The position numbers and the translations under genes are program-made. A DNA stretch of 64,000 nucleotides from Selaginella moellendorffii. Lineage: Eukaryota > Streptophyta > Lycopodiopsida > Selaginellales > Selaginellaceae. Positions within the stretch are counted from its first letter, which is position 1, and every line of letters begins with the position of its first letter. The stretch is taken from positions 747,213 to 811,212 of the forward strand of contig NW_003314322.1 in NCBI RefSeq assembly GCF_000143415.4, in the 5' to 3' direction. Positions 20,969 to 33,145 of this stretch are shown piece after piece. The notes below the pieces were generated by a model. It made no database searches. It saw only the letters and a list, made by a program, of their open reading frames with translations, and was not told where the DNA came from.

Positions 20969-22260
20969 TCAAGTTCTCAGGATGTTTGAGCTAAACAAAG
21001 ACAGGCATTCATTGTCCAAGTTCACTGCAAAGTTCTAAAAAACTCCAGTCCATTTTTTCGCTTGTGGTTGTAGCATCTTTACAGTGAAAGCAAATAAAGC
21101 TAGTTCTAGGGTGGAACATATCTAGATCGCAAGCGTGGCGGAAGTTTATACATCAAACTCCAAAAGTGTCAAGCTCGATGGGCCAGTTTTTTCAGTTTAC
21201 ATTTGCCACACCACTAAGACAATGACAATGCGATGCACGCACACCAATTCCAGCTTGTTTGCGCTTTTGTTTTCTTCCACCTGGACTAAGTCTTGGTTTT
21301 AAGATGCTCTACTTCAATTGTAACTATTCGTTGTTAAAGTAATTTGAGACGAGGAACTTGGGACGAAGCAAGAGTCCTCCAAACTTAAACGCGGTAATAA
21401 AAGCCTTTTGCTGGCTTTTATTGAATGCTCAAGTTCAATGGGATCATGCAAGCTCGGTGACTTTGCACTGAACTTCTCTTTGTTAACTTAACGATAGCAT
21501 GGATGTCTATGCGAATTTAAGCTTTGCCAGCCAAGTCTAGTGAGGATGGAATGGACATTTGAAGATCTGGAGATGTCCAAAACTTTGTGCTCGCAATAAG
21601 AATTGCGGTTCTTGCAGTAGCTTTGAGTGCTCTTTGTCCATCTACACTGAGACAAAGTCATGAATTGCAATCGGGTTTTTCTTCCATGGAAAGATTCCTT
21701 TGCGTTTGTTTAGATTGAGCTTTCGAACAATTCTTAGCACAACTCATGACTCTTTTTAATGTTGTTCTTCCATTTGACTGGGATGCATCAACACATAAGC
21801 ACTATCCTCCTTGTCTATTTCCAGCGAAAGATCTTTCAAAACCGGCGAGTCTTTTTGCTGATGCTAGCTCCCTGTTCTGGACTAAACATCGCTTATCTTA
21901 ATCCGTTTGGCTGATTAGAAAACCATACGTCCTGACGAGGCCGCATATTCCACCCCGGAGCTTTGACACAGACTCCCTTATCTCTTCCCCAAGACGACGA
22001 AAGCCTCCCAACCACACCAAACAAAGCGTTCAAAGTTGGTCCTGGGGCTTAAACAAATTAAAGCATCCAAATTGTATGGCCCAGCCCACAAACACATAAA
22101 AAACTAGCTCTTAATATCTTAGCACTGTTTGTGCACGGGCTCTTTGATAGAGTGATGGCGAGAAAAACCTCTAATCTATGATCTATCAAAAGCAATGGGA
22201 GTTTGTAGCGGTTTTCTCTGCATCGTAGAAGTTAACAACAAGACAACTCTGCGCTGCTGT
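20969..22260. other. Intergenic, no gene recognised
   Basis: Begins with the 3' UTR of the methyltransferase gene. The rest is AT-leaning with only short ORFs. No tRNA, transposon termini or known microRNA sequence was recognised by eye. Confidence 0.4.
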
Positions 22261-25200
22261 CGGTCAAAAGGGGTGTGAGAGCTCTGATTCCACCGCCGGA
22301 AAAAGATAGAGCTTGGAGCTCAAGCGAGCCACAGGGATGGAGCACGCGGGCAGTCCCCGTTGTGCCAGGCAAGGATTCAGGGGGTCCTCAGCAAGGATTA
22401 ACAAAAGATATATACTCCAAATCCATCTCTTTCTCTCCTCACATTGCCCAATCTGGGGAATTTCCAAGGCTTTGCGTGACTGGGACTCAACACACACACA
22501 CACTCCTGCACTTCCACCAGGGAATCCGGGGTTCTCCATTACTCGAGCCGTGATCTCATCCTCCTCCTCAAGCTTTGAATCTCTCTCTTGTGATTCGAGA
22601 AGATTTTGCAGGAGCAAAGCAAAGAAACTTAATCATCTCGATCTAGAAACCTGGGGCTTTGGGAAACCCCTCGCTCGAGGCATCAATCAGCTACAAAAAG
22701 ATTGGAGACCAAAAAAGAAGGCCCATTTTTGTAAGTGTAAAGGTTCGTATCAATCAATCACTCGTGGGTCAAGCCCGGTTCAAACGAGAATATCCAGGGG
22801 CATTTGCCCGTTAGATAATATTCCCTTCCATGTGTGCATGCATGCATGCATGTATGGGTCTCCTGTATGACCCATGCATGTGCCATGGCATGTCTGGCAT
22901 GAAGCCTACATCACTGCGGAGACTGTCGAGTTTCCAGCCGACGCCACCGGCGGGTTCCCGGCGAGTGCGCCGCAAAAATTGTCGGGCCAGGTGGCGGCGG
23001 CCCACCGAGCATGAGAAAAGAGACAAAAGCAAAGCTCCCCTATTCTATCTCCCTGTCTGGAGGATTGCTAGACTTTTGCTCCAAGGCTGGATAGATGGCG
23101 GTGGAAACTTCTCACAAATTCCAATACTTTTCCATCCAGTGGTGGGAGGATTTTTTGTTTCCCAGGCATTGGAAACCAGCCACGAAGATTGAGGATGTTT
23201 CCAGATGATCCAGGTGTATGTGCGGAAAGCAAGCAAATGCAAATGCAAACCAACGAGCGGAAAAAAGAAATTCGTTATTGCTGCTTGTTGCTGGCGTGCG
23301 TGTGATTCCCACTGCCTGCCCCTTTGCGCCTCTGCGGCGACCGCGTTCGATCGACAGCAAACGATTGCAAATTTGACCAGCATCGGAAAAAACTATGAGT
23401 AAATCACCGTCTAAGTCTAAGCGCCCCTTTTTCGCAGTAAGACACTTGGACATGGCAGAGAACAACGCGCGTAAAGCTTCAAAAGGGCCTTGCAGAGGTC
23501 ACATTTTGGCGCTCCACTGTGGGGATTCCTACAGCGACCTGGAAATCATTCGCAAGATCAATCGAATTTGGTGACGCGCGAGAGGAGATTCGCTTGAAAA
23601 TGCCATGGGTTATGGGTGAGATGGCATGGGCATGAGTGATATACCATCCCATGACATCATGACCCATGGATGCTGATGATTTGCCATCATCATGATTGGC
23701 CATGTCTGGCCATGCTATCACGACCGTCCGTCCTTGACTGAGAACGTCCCACGTACACACAGCACACGCGCGCGGGGACCTCGACGCTCGCCCGATCCCT
23801 CGCATCGTCATCGTCCACCCAGCCTACAAGAAACCATAGGAAATGCTTTTTGATCAAATTAGATGCCACCTAATCTCTCAACTGAGAAGCATAGAATAAT
23901 ATCCTGAGGATTCACTTCATGGTTATGGTCTCAATTGTGTATAATTGTGTATTTTCTATTTTCTATTTTCTCAGGTGAAGTGCTGAGTGGCGCTTGCCCT
24001 GCGTTTCCAGTAAAAACAAGAAAAGCGGGCACCCACCGCCTCATTCGGTTCCGAAGGATCGGTTGATTTGGTTTTGCAATGGTTTCGAGGCAAAGGGAAA
24101 ACTACTCACTATATTACCTTTGGTTGTTAAACTAAAAGTATAAACAAGAGGATCATGACAAGGAGAGAACATGCTGATCGATCATACAATAGCTTAGACG
24201 ATTATCATTTTCTCTCACACTCACACACACAGCCTCTAAGCTGGTGGGAGGGGATGATGAAAGGTTGGTGGTGACATTATGCCAGCACAATCACACGGCG
24301 TCCGTACAGCGCCCGTCTCAACCGAACACTTTCACCGCGCCAGGAACCCTAATTCCGGAATCAATGCGCGGAGAGCGATGGCTGCCACCCCTCCGGAGGA
24401 TGGAAATCGTGGAATGGGAATGGAAGGGGATGGAATCGATGGATGGGCGGGGAGGAGATTTGAATCATGACCGGGCCTTGGGTCTCACACCTAAGGAATT
24501 GTGTCCGCCCCGTACGATTGGGCTAGGAAACGAGCAAAGGAGATAGATAGAACCCTAACAGGGTCAGGGTGGTGGTGGTAGTCCCGTACGCGAGAACTGA
24601 AGCATCAAATCAGAACGAGTGGGGCTTTTCACATGAGAATCTGGTGAAATCAACGTGCATTCAATCACCAGGGCCAACCTGGGTTAAGGACTAGGCCACC
24701 TTTTTATGTTGGTAATTAGGCCTTCTTTAACCCTTCTATTTTACCATGAGCATCAAACTTACATGAGACCCGACCGACTCTCCGTCAATGGCTACCCATG
24801 TTCTCTAGAGAAACTATAGGCCGGAATATGCCTGGGAGCGAGAGGTCTCGCGCTCGATTCCCATCCCATTGCCAGCCGGAACGCACATAGAAAACGGGCA
24901 TAAGTATATGTTCTATGGCACTGCTTAGAGTTTTGTTTGTCTAGTTGTCTGGATCGAGCTTTTTTTCCTTGCTAGCAATAGTTCTTCCTTTCGATCCATG
25001 GGATGGATCCATCGAGAGGGCGTGCTAGATTGATTCATCCACAAGTGCCGAAAGATTAGCCAAGCGAGACCACATTTTGCTTCTGATCGATCGATCTATG
25101 GCACAAGGCACGGACTTTGGATGGAAGAGAGCGGACGCCACCGAGAGATGGGACACAGTCGTAGCCATCTAAGCGGGCGAGCGAGCGAGCGATCGAGGAG

Positions 25201-25909
25201 GGAGCTTTTCTGGCGCGCTCTTCTTTTCCTTCCAGTGGATTCTGATTGATTTCTCTTTGTCTGTCGATTTGGGGGAAGAACAGAGAGGATAGGACGTCCT
25301 GAGCGCTTGGAAGGCTTTTTAGAGGTGTGCGCTGTGCCGCTGTGTCAGTCGAGGACGATCGAGATACCGATCGAGATTGATCGATCCATCGCCATCACGC
25401 TCGCGCAATAGCCGGAGGAGTATCCGGATCCGAGACCCAGTGGCAGAAATCCCCTGCCATTTGTTCCCTCGATCATCATCTCCCTTTCAGAAGGACAAAC
25501 CAGCCGCAACTATAAGATCTCGAGCGAAGAACCAGAGCTTTGGGCGATTTCTTTTCGCGCGCTAAGATAATCTCCTCCCTTTGGATCATTGTAGTGGTAC
25601 CCAACGACAGCCGTGGCAGCCATCGCTGTGGCCTCCCTGCGTGTTCTTGGCTGATTTTGCTGGGTGGATAGACAACACCACCATTTGGTCCCGGCAGCGA
25701 TCTTCCGGATCGTTTTGTTTTTCTGCTCTGGAGCAAGGTATGGAAGACAGACAAGAACCGATGTGATGATTCGGATTTTTGTTTGGTCTCTAAAGATCTT
25801 TCTCTCTTTCACGCAGGGGGTCTCTTTTTCCTCATCTTTCCTCAAAGAGTAAGATCCAGTCGGTCCTTGCATCGCACTTTGTTTTTGTCTCTCTTCCCCG
25901 TGAGACGAA
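22261..25909. other. Long non-coding region upstream of 5-phosphatase gene
   Basis: Contains a 185-aa plus-strand ORF (22313-22870) with no protein-like character, CT-rich and ACAC microsatellites, ATGG/CCAT-rich sequence at 23590-23720, and many overlapping short ORFs on both strands. 25200-25900 is GATC/CT-rich and probably forms the leader and a 5'-UTR intron of the next gene (a candidate donor lies near 25737 and an acceptor near 25817). Confidence 0.35.
22836..22880. repeat. Inverted repeat with CATGCA (RY) words
   Basis: Consecutive CATG words are followed by ATGGGTC. An 8-nt spacer then leads to GACCCATGCATG, giving a short hairpin whose two arms both carry RY motifs. Confidence 0.5.
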
Positions 25910-28195
25910 ATGGGAGCCAAGCGGAGTGATTTCTGGCCGCGACAGCTGATCCGGAGGCTGCTCAAGTCCTCCGGGGATCACGAAGCGCTCAGCTGCTCTT
26001 CCGACGAGGTGATGAGCGACTATGAAACTGGTATGCCTTTGTTTTTCTCTTCTCGCTTGTGATCGATGGGAAGTTCTTGCAGATGGGTCTGCTCCTCGCG
26101 AAGTCCCGGTGATGCTGGTGCGTGGAATTTCCGAGACGCTCTTCTCGGATCACATCAACATCGAGGAAATCAAGTAAGAAGACGAAGAAAAACTCTGTTT
26201 GTTTAATGCCACTCTGTGCTTGATGACCGATCTCCTCGCTTTTGCTCTTCAATGTCTCGCTAGAGTGATGACCGCGACATGGAATGTTGCTGGACGAAGC
26301 CCACCCAGCGATCTGGACGTGGAATCGTGGCTGGGCGCCACAACTGAGGAGGAACTAGCCGACATCTACGTGATTGGGTGAGTGATTTTTTCTTTTCTCG
26401 AAGTGACCGATGGAAGAAGAAACTCTTCTCTCGTCATCCATCTCGACCGGCAGCTCCCGAGCTCCTACTAAGAAAAATCCCGCTGTGCTCCACCAGGTTC
26501 CAAGAGGTAGTCCCGCTAAACGCTGGCAACGTTCTTGGGGGCGAGCACGAGGGCGCCGCCACGATCAAGTGGGACAACCTCATCAGCCGCGCGCTCAATC
26601 GCTCCAAATCGCCCATCGTCCCGCCCGCGGCATCGCACCACCGCCGCAGCATCTCGGTGGATCGCGTCAACCTCGCGCTGGTGGCCGATCAAATGATCAC
26701 CCTCCCACCGCCGGCGGCGGCGCCGCCATCCTCCTCGTGGAAGAACAAGCGGCGATCGTCCAAGAAGAGAAACATGGTGGTGATGCCCACCAACGGCGAT
26801 GGATGGTTCGCCACCGCGCTGTCGGACGAGGACGAGGCGGCGCTTCCGTCGCAGCAGGGGACGCGATACCTGCGCATTGCGAGCAAACAGATGGTGGGCA
26901 TCTTCATCTCGGTGTGGGCTCGCGCGGGCATCCAGCCAGCGATCCGCAACATCAAGGTCTCGAGCGTGGGCTGTGGATTGATGGGCTATCTCGGCAACAA
27001 GGTGAGAACTCTTGCTTGGCTCTCGTCTTGATCGATAGACTCGGGAGTTTGCATTGCTTGGTTTCTTTCTTCTTTGATTTGCCTGAGTGATCTAGCCTAG
27101 CTAGCAAGAGGAGGAGGAAGAACTGACTGTTCTTGGGCAGGGATCAATCGCGGTGAGCTTGTCCGTGCACGAGACGAGCTTTTGCTTCGTGTGCTCGCAT
27201 CTCACGTCGGGAGAGAGGGAGGGCGACGAGCTGCGCAGGAATGCCGACGTTACGGAGATTCTCCGCCGAACGTGTTTCCATCGCCCAAAGCTCACCTGGC
27301 CCGAGATGCCAGAGACAATCATGGGACACGAGTGAGTTCCCTCGAATCCATTCCCCATATCCATATCCTCGCATTCTTCTTCTTCATTCATTCATTCATT
27401 GACAAACAAAAAGCACTAACTTTTTCTCCTTTTTCTTTCTGTCTTCTTTCAGTCGGATCATCTGGCTCGGCGACCTCAACTATCGGATAGCTCTGCCGGA
27501 TGCTCAGACCCGGCTGCTCATTTCCAGACGAGATTGGCAAACGCTTCTGCGGCGCGACCAGGTAACGTGTGCACCGTGCTTTACTTTTCTTCGCGGCCCA
27601 GAGCTGGATTTCTTATACTTGTTGTTTGCTCTCGCCTTGCAGCTGAGGACGGAGAAGATGGCAGGGAGAGTTTTCGATGGCTGGCAAGAGGGCTGCATTG
27701 AATTCCCGCCAACTTACAAGTACGTGATTAACTCCGACCGATACTCTGGCCTGCTGCTCAAAGCTGGCGAGAAACGAAGAACGCCTGCCTGGTAAGAATG
27801 AATCACAGCTCTCATCCGTGGCATGAAAGGAAAGAATATAAACTTTTGTGTGCTACCTGTATATAGGTGCGATCGAATACTTTGGTACGGGAAAGGACTG
27901 AGGCAGCTCGAGTACCGGAGATCCGAGTCCAGGTTCTCCGACCACCGCCCCGTGTCCGCAGTTTTCCTAGCCGAGGTGGACGTGTTGGAGGACTCCAAGC
28001 TCAAGAGACTGTGGAGCTTCTCCAAGGCGAACGAAAACCTTCTCGCTTTCACGGAGCCGAGCAAGGGCCTCGGCAATCAGCAGCAAAGCAACGACTCTGA
28101 GGTGCGTGGAAGTATTCCTTCCAGTCGTTGTTCCTTGTTCTCAGCCTCTCTTTCTTCTTTCTTGGCAGGTTGTATCGGCCATACCTGTGTTCTGA
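25910..28195 (+). CDS. Inositol polyphosphate 5-phosphatase (plant type)
   Basis: Removes the 5-phosphate from inositol phosphates or phosphoinositides. Starts [19 protein letters not shown]. The catalytic domain shows [87 protein letters not shown] and [10 protein letters not shown], which are all the family metal and phosphate-binding motifs. Between them is a Ser/Arg/Pro-rich insertion (about residues 140-230), typical of plant type I enzymes. About ten exons with introns of 55-95 nt. The last intron (28101-28167, approximate) is needed to reach the final VVSAIPVF and a stop at 28195. The start is the first ATG in frame after a long leader. Confidence 0.9.
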
Positions 28196-28581
28196 GGTTC
28201 AAAACCATTGACAGGCAAAACAAATTAGTTCCTTCCGGAAGTGAAGACCGAAGTGCTCACTCATTCACTCGATCACGTCTTGTACATTCTTCTCTTTTTC
28301 TTCTTTCTGTGAAAGGTAGTCTGACCGAGCCGGAAAGCAATGTAAAATATAGCCAGGAGTTCCGGGGCAGCAGTCTTTTTCGAGGGAAGATTTGTTTCTC
28401 TCTGGCTGCCTACAACATCCTTGTAATCTGCTCTACTGCCATCTAACACAAGTAGAGTTTAAGAAAGAAAAAGAAAAAAAAAAATGTACCTAGCCTTTCG
28501 CTGGTTGCTTCCAGTCTCACAAAAGCTTTCTAGAAGCTGCAAAGAGCAAACAACAACAGTTAATTCGCGAATGATTTTATT
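28196..28581. other. Convergent intergenic region
   Basis: Shared 3' regions of the 5-phosphatase (plus) and nucleoside-hydrolase-like (minus) genes. A purine-rich run lies at 28458-28485. No gene. Confidence 0.5.
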
Positions 28582-30068
28582 TCAAGTATCTGTATGGATC
28601 AGTCTCTCTAGGACGAGCTCGAGAACTTTTGGTGCGTCCACGGTCCAGGCCACATCGACATGGGGCCTCCCAACCCACGGATTCAGGCCGTTCCACCTAC
28701 AGTGACAAGCTCGTTATACTTGGCAACAGAAGTGAGAAAGACATGGAGAAACAACAAACTTCTTAAGTCCCATGTCGAACAGTGTGTACCCCCTACAAAC
28801 TCCCAAAGTTTCCACCCGCAAGGCTCCGGATTTATAGGAAAAGTAGGATGGTGCGATCAGAGCAGCCAAACACGTAGGGCCATGAACATATATGCCTGCG
28901 AATGCCGTCTGGTTTGAGAACAAACAAGAATAGCTTTTACCATCGAAGAGATCCGACTTCTTGTGCCATTCTCTGTAGAATTTGCACATCTCGTGCAGAG
29001 ACCTTTTAGATTCCGTTGAGGAGTCACTCAGCTTGGACAAGTCGCGCCCTGCCAATACGAATGGAGAAAGCTTAGAAACCGTGCAGTGTTTGAACAAAGA
29101 TAATTTTCCACCGTCCAAAACGACTTGAGTGCTGACGTTGATTCCAATCACGGTGATGCGAGCTCCGGACGAGAAAACCATGTCGGCAGCCTCTGGATCA
29201 CAAATTACCTGTGTCACGATCAATCAACGCAACATACACACTCTCAAGTACCGTAAGGACTTACATTGGCTTCTGACGCTGGATTCGCGTTTCCACTCGA
29301 GAAAAAGGAACCTCCCAGCACAACTACACGAGCGACCAGCTTCACAACACACTCCTCCTTTTGAAACGCCTTCAAGAAAGAGAGAAGAGGCGTCACAAGA
29401 GCCACAAGGAAAAAATCTACACCTGGGAGAGATTCGTAAGCGGTCCAAGTGCGACAATTGTGATCTCCCCTGGATACTTCGAGACTGTGTCCACGAGAAA
29501 GTCGCATGCACTCATCGCAGATTTTTTCGTGGCTGGGTCTGCCGTGGCAATGTTTCCAAGCCCATCCAGGCCATTTGCAAAGTCTTGAATGTATGGGACT
29601 CCTCCCTGCAAAGTCCAGCCTTAAGGTGAGAGAAACAAACAAAAACTTGTCAAGAACTTACTGCCATAGGCTTGATATTTCCTTCCGCGACTGGTACATG
29701 TGTCGATCCCATCACTTCAAGCTGGTAGATCGTAGTGTCATATACTTATAGGAGAAAAGAAACAACCAAGGATAAAAGAACAAGGGAAACAAAGAAACCA
29801 GATGGAGAGCGTTTCTTGTCACATCGGGAGTGTGGGCGCTTCCAAAGATGGTTGTGATTCCAATCACTTCCACTTCCGGGGAACGAAGAGCCATGATGAT
29901 CGCCATAGCTGCATCTGAAAACAAACCACAGTATAAAAAAACCAAAGCCCAAACCGAAGAAAAAAGAAAAAAGTAGCTCTTACCGATGCCTGGATCGGCG
30001 TCGATAATGATCTTCGTCTTCCTGGATCGCCCAAAAGCAATCCCTTCATCGTCACACCGCTCAGGCAT
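28582..30068 (-). CDS. Inosine-uridine nucleoside hydrolase-like protein with altered metal site
   Basis: Nucleoside hydrolases cleave ribonucleosides to base and ribose using one bound Ca2+. The fold is clear: KTKIIIDADPGI, SPEVEVIGITTIFG, VTRNALHLLEVMGSTHVPVAEG, GGVPYIQDFANGLDGLGNIA, YPGEITIVALGPLTNLSQ, VVVLGGSFFSSGNANPASEAN, CDPEAADMVFSSG, ITVIGINVSTQVVL, MCKFYREWHKKSDLFDG, and a C-terminus with WNGLNPWVGRPHVDVAWTVD. Two normally invariant positions differ. The DPGIDD motif reads DPGIDA (Ala30, codon 29910-29912) and the HDP motif reads HGP (Gly, codon 28879-28881). Both are Ca2+ ligands in characterised enzymes. Introns are short and the frame is intact, so it is not an obvious pseudogene. 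Catalysis is doubtful. The start at 30068 is the only Met of exon 1. Confidence 0.85.
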
Positions 30069-30183
30069 TTGATCGCGCTTTTTAGAACACCATGGGTTAA
30101 ACCAAAGCCTGTAAATATTTCATTTAACCAGTTTGTTTTTGCGTTTTTCCGTGTCGTCTAACAAAACTTCGGCTCTACAGTAG

Positions 30184-31703
30184 CTATTCCTTCTGCGGCC
30201 TCCGGCGAGGAGGAATTCCCAGCCACAGCTTCATCCCGTCGTAAACCACAAATCCAATCGCCACCGAAGGTACGATCTACAGCGACGAAGATAAAAAATG
30301 AAAGAACAGAGAAGGACCCAGCCAGACCTTGAGGTAGTTTATAGTCACACCCGAGAACGTTTGCTTCCAGCCTTGGTTCCGCACCACCGAAGAGAGAGCG
30401 TCCAAGGTTCCCTTGAATGCTTTCTCCTGCGTCCCACTCGCGGGTGCTGGCTGGACCTGTGTTTCGAAAAGAAAATCAATCGTCACAAAGCAAGACAACG
30501 TTGCTAAAGCTTTACCTGCATCTGCCGCCGAACAACGTCCAAGGGATACGTGAAAGTTTGTCCCACCAGACCCGCCACCGCTCCACACGCGAGTTTCGCG
30601 AAGAGAGAGTTTTCGTGCTCGCTAGACAGATGACCTTGCAGGCTTTCGTACAGGTAGAACTTGAGCCCCGCGTAAGGCAGAATTCCATACAGCGTTGGGC
30701 CTGGAAATCGAGATTAGAATGAAGGAAGCTCTGGAGGTTGCTGGAGGCTCTTACATAGTCCACGATACAACCCACGGATCCCGCTTTGCCTGTACACCGA
30801 TTGGAAGACGCTACCAAGATCGCTATAAGTAGCGTGCGGATTTGTCGCCTGCGTGACACAAGAGCGGGAAGTTAAGTATGATGCTACGATGCAGCGACGA
30901 TGCAACCTGGTAAGCTAATCTGGTACGAGCAAGATCCAAAGGATATGTACAAAGAACAGCGGTACCTCCTGCCAAAGATCCGGCGAAAAGGTGAACGGAA
31001 GGCCCGGCAGAGGGACACTTGTCGACTAACCATTGACGGTATCTCTCGTACGTCATGAAATGCAAAGCCGCGTAAGGAACTATCCTTATCACGGCTGCTC
31101 CGTTGCCTCTGCCAAAATACACAACGTCAGCTTCACAGCACAGAGAAAAACACTCTCAATAATACATCCATCCAGTCAGCTAAAACATGAAAACTAGGCT
31201 TTCAATGCAACATAGATTAAGGAAGCGAGGACAAATCTTTGTCCAGACAAAGCACCTTCGACCAATAATCTATGACTTCCAATCAAACTAGCAGGAAGAA
31301 GACTTCTTTTCGTTTTTCTCGGACAAACAGACAGAAGCAAAACAGAAAAGAATCGCGATGCACCTGTAGAGGCCCCAGAAGCCTTCGGTCTTATGAATGT
31401 GTCTCAACGATCGCAAAATTCCCATGCTCTGGAAATTGCCAAGCCGGGTCTGCCACAAAAAAAATAAAAAATAAAAAAGTCCTCGTCGATTCCAAAACAA
31501 AGAGTGGAAAGAAGAGAAATATTCGCAAGTACCTGGAAAAGAATCTTGACACGCTCCAGAGGCGCCACGGCGGTCTTGGCGAAGCCGCCCGCGATGCCCC
31601 CGGCGATGAATTCCCTCATGTAGATCGGCATGGAGTCGCGGAGGAGCACCACGCCCTTGGTGTCGTTGGCGCCATTGAGATTGAGCTCCGCTTGCCCCGT
31701 CAT
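30184..31703 (-). CDS. Mitochondrial carrier, CoA-transporter type
   Basis: Inner-membrane solute carrier of the SLC25 family, closest in feel to plant CoA carriers. Three repeats with signature motifs: [27 protein letters not shown] and [12 protein letters not shown]. Supporting words: [86 protein letters not shown] and [20 protein letters not shown]. The C-terminus RRRPQKE ends at 30184. The start at 31703 ([11 protein letters not shown]) is the first Met of the conserved frame and faces a divergent gene 109 bp away. About seven introns. Confidence 0.9.
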
Positions 31704-31812
31704 GGCGATGGCGCTGGCGTTGGCGCTGTGCCTGCGCCCTCGGCTCCCACATTCGAAGAATTAGGGCTAAAGAGGAGATTTTAGGGATTTTTGCCCTTTG
31801 TTTTAGGGTTCT
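31704..31812. promoter_or_regulatory. Bidirectional promoter with telo-box words
   Basis: 109 bp between divergent start codons. It carries repeated TTAGGG/TTTTAGGG words near 31762-31808, the telo-box pattern common in plant promoters of growth-related genes. Confidence 0.5.
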
Positions 31813-33069
31813 ATGGAAGCAGCAGCTCGAAGCGAAGGGAGCACGAGCTCGGCGTCCTCGGAGCCTCAATCCATGCTCGCGCAGGTAGAAGTCCATCTCT
31901 CTCATTCTCTCAAGCATCTCTTTCACAGGGGGACGAGCCTCTGATTAGGGCTGCGGAATCCAGAGTCACAGACATTCTCCAGCAGTTTGTGAGAGATGTG
32001 GAGGCCCGGATTGCGTCGTCACTCAAGGAGGCGGCCAGCGACGTGGTGTCGCATTTGGGAAAGGAGGCGGCGTCGAGATTAGTCGCTGCCGAGAGGAAGG
32101 TGGCGTTTCTGGAGCAGGAGCTCGTCGGCGCCAAGGAGCAAGCCTTGTCGATGCTGCTCCGGCTCAAGCATCACACTGATTCTCAGGTGATGTAGGTAAT
32201 TCTCGCTAGAAATCCCCGTGCTGTGCTGAAGCTCTTGGAGCTTTTGCTTTTCTTCTTTGCAGATTTTGGATCTCGAGAAGCTCCTCGTGGCTGAGAGGAG
32301 ACGAGCCGACGATGCCGAGGCCAAAGTCGCGGCTTTGCACGAGACGCTGAGGCGTGCCAAGAGAAAAGGTGGGGGAGAATGTACGAGTGGAAGAGGAGGA
32401 GGAGTAAAGCACTCCCACTCTGGAGAGGCGACAGTGAACCAGGAGGAGATGTCCGACAGCCTCGCGCTCATAGCCGGTGTGGCCTGCGACGTGATGCAGC
32501 AGCCCAAGAACAACAACGAACAGTCCGACCAAGACAACGATTGTTCTTCGCTCTCGGAAAAGCTGAGAAACTCGGAGGAGCTGGAGGGTGACGAGCGCGA
32601 GAGCCCAAGCCACAACGCCAGCGTCGCCGCCAACGTCAGCACACGGAAGAGGAAGAGGAAGTCGAGATCTATTGCGGAGGAGCGGCAGCGGCAGCCCGAG
32701 GCCTCGGCGGACGAGCATAAGAGCGAGGACGAGGAGGACAACGACGACGACGACGCCTCGGTCGAGAACGGGGATTCGAGCGAGAGGAAGAGGCCGGCCT
32801 CTGCGCGGCAGCAGCGAAACTCCAAGCGGAAGAGCAGGCAGATTTCTACGTCGGAGAAGCTGACCCGGTTGATGGTCGGGAGCAAACGAGCTCGGGGAAA
32901 GGCCGGTCGAGCGGACAAGAAATCGGCCTCGGTGCCCGAGTCTTCCTCTCGGGATAGCCGGAGACTAATGCAAGGTGCTCGCCAGGTACACGAAACCAGA
33001 ACGGTGCTTTAGCTTGGCTGACTTTCGTTTTTCAAGCAGCTCTTCTCCATGGCCGAGAAGAAATGGTGA
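31813..33069 (+). CDS. Nuclear coiled-coil protein, unknown function
   Basis: Not assigned to a named family. The N-terminal half is a long amphipathic helix (VRDVEARIASSLKEAASDVV, AAERKVAFLEQELVGAKEQA, LEKLLVAERRRADDAEAKVA), predicted coiled coil. The second half is acidic/Ser-rich with basic nuclear-targeting clusters (RKRKRKSRS, NSKRKSRQ) and an Asp run near residues 290-300. If the last GT..AG pair (32986 to about 33038) is spliced, the protein ends LFSMAEKKW at 33069. If unspliced, it ends after VHETRTVL at 33012. The start is just downstream of the shared promoter. It is likely a chromatin- or RNA-associated factor, by inference. Confidence 0.65.
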
Positions 33070-33145
33070 TGGACGAAACAAAGCTCAACTCGCGAGCAGT
33101 CAAGAGCAGCTAGAACGAACCCTCTCTAGCGAGGTGGTGGTGGTG

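Noticed and set aside
22313-22870. 185-aa plus-strand ORF
   Set aside because: Composition is not protein-like, it includes ACAC and CATG microsatellites, shows no motif, and overlaps other open frames of similar length.
24800-24900. Possible SINE with pol III B-box-like word (GCTCGATTCCC)
   Set aside because: No convincing A box, poly-A tail or target duplication was found.
20969-25909. Conserved plant microRNA precursors
   Set aside because: I looked by eye for miR156, 159/319, 160, 166, 171, 390, 396 and 408 sequences and saw none. A systematic search was not possible.
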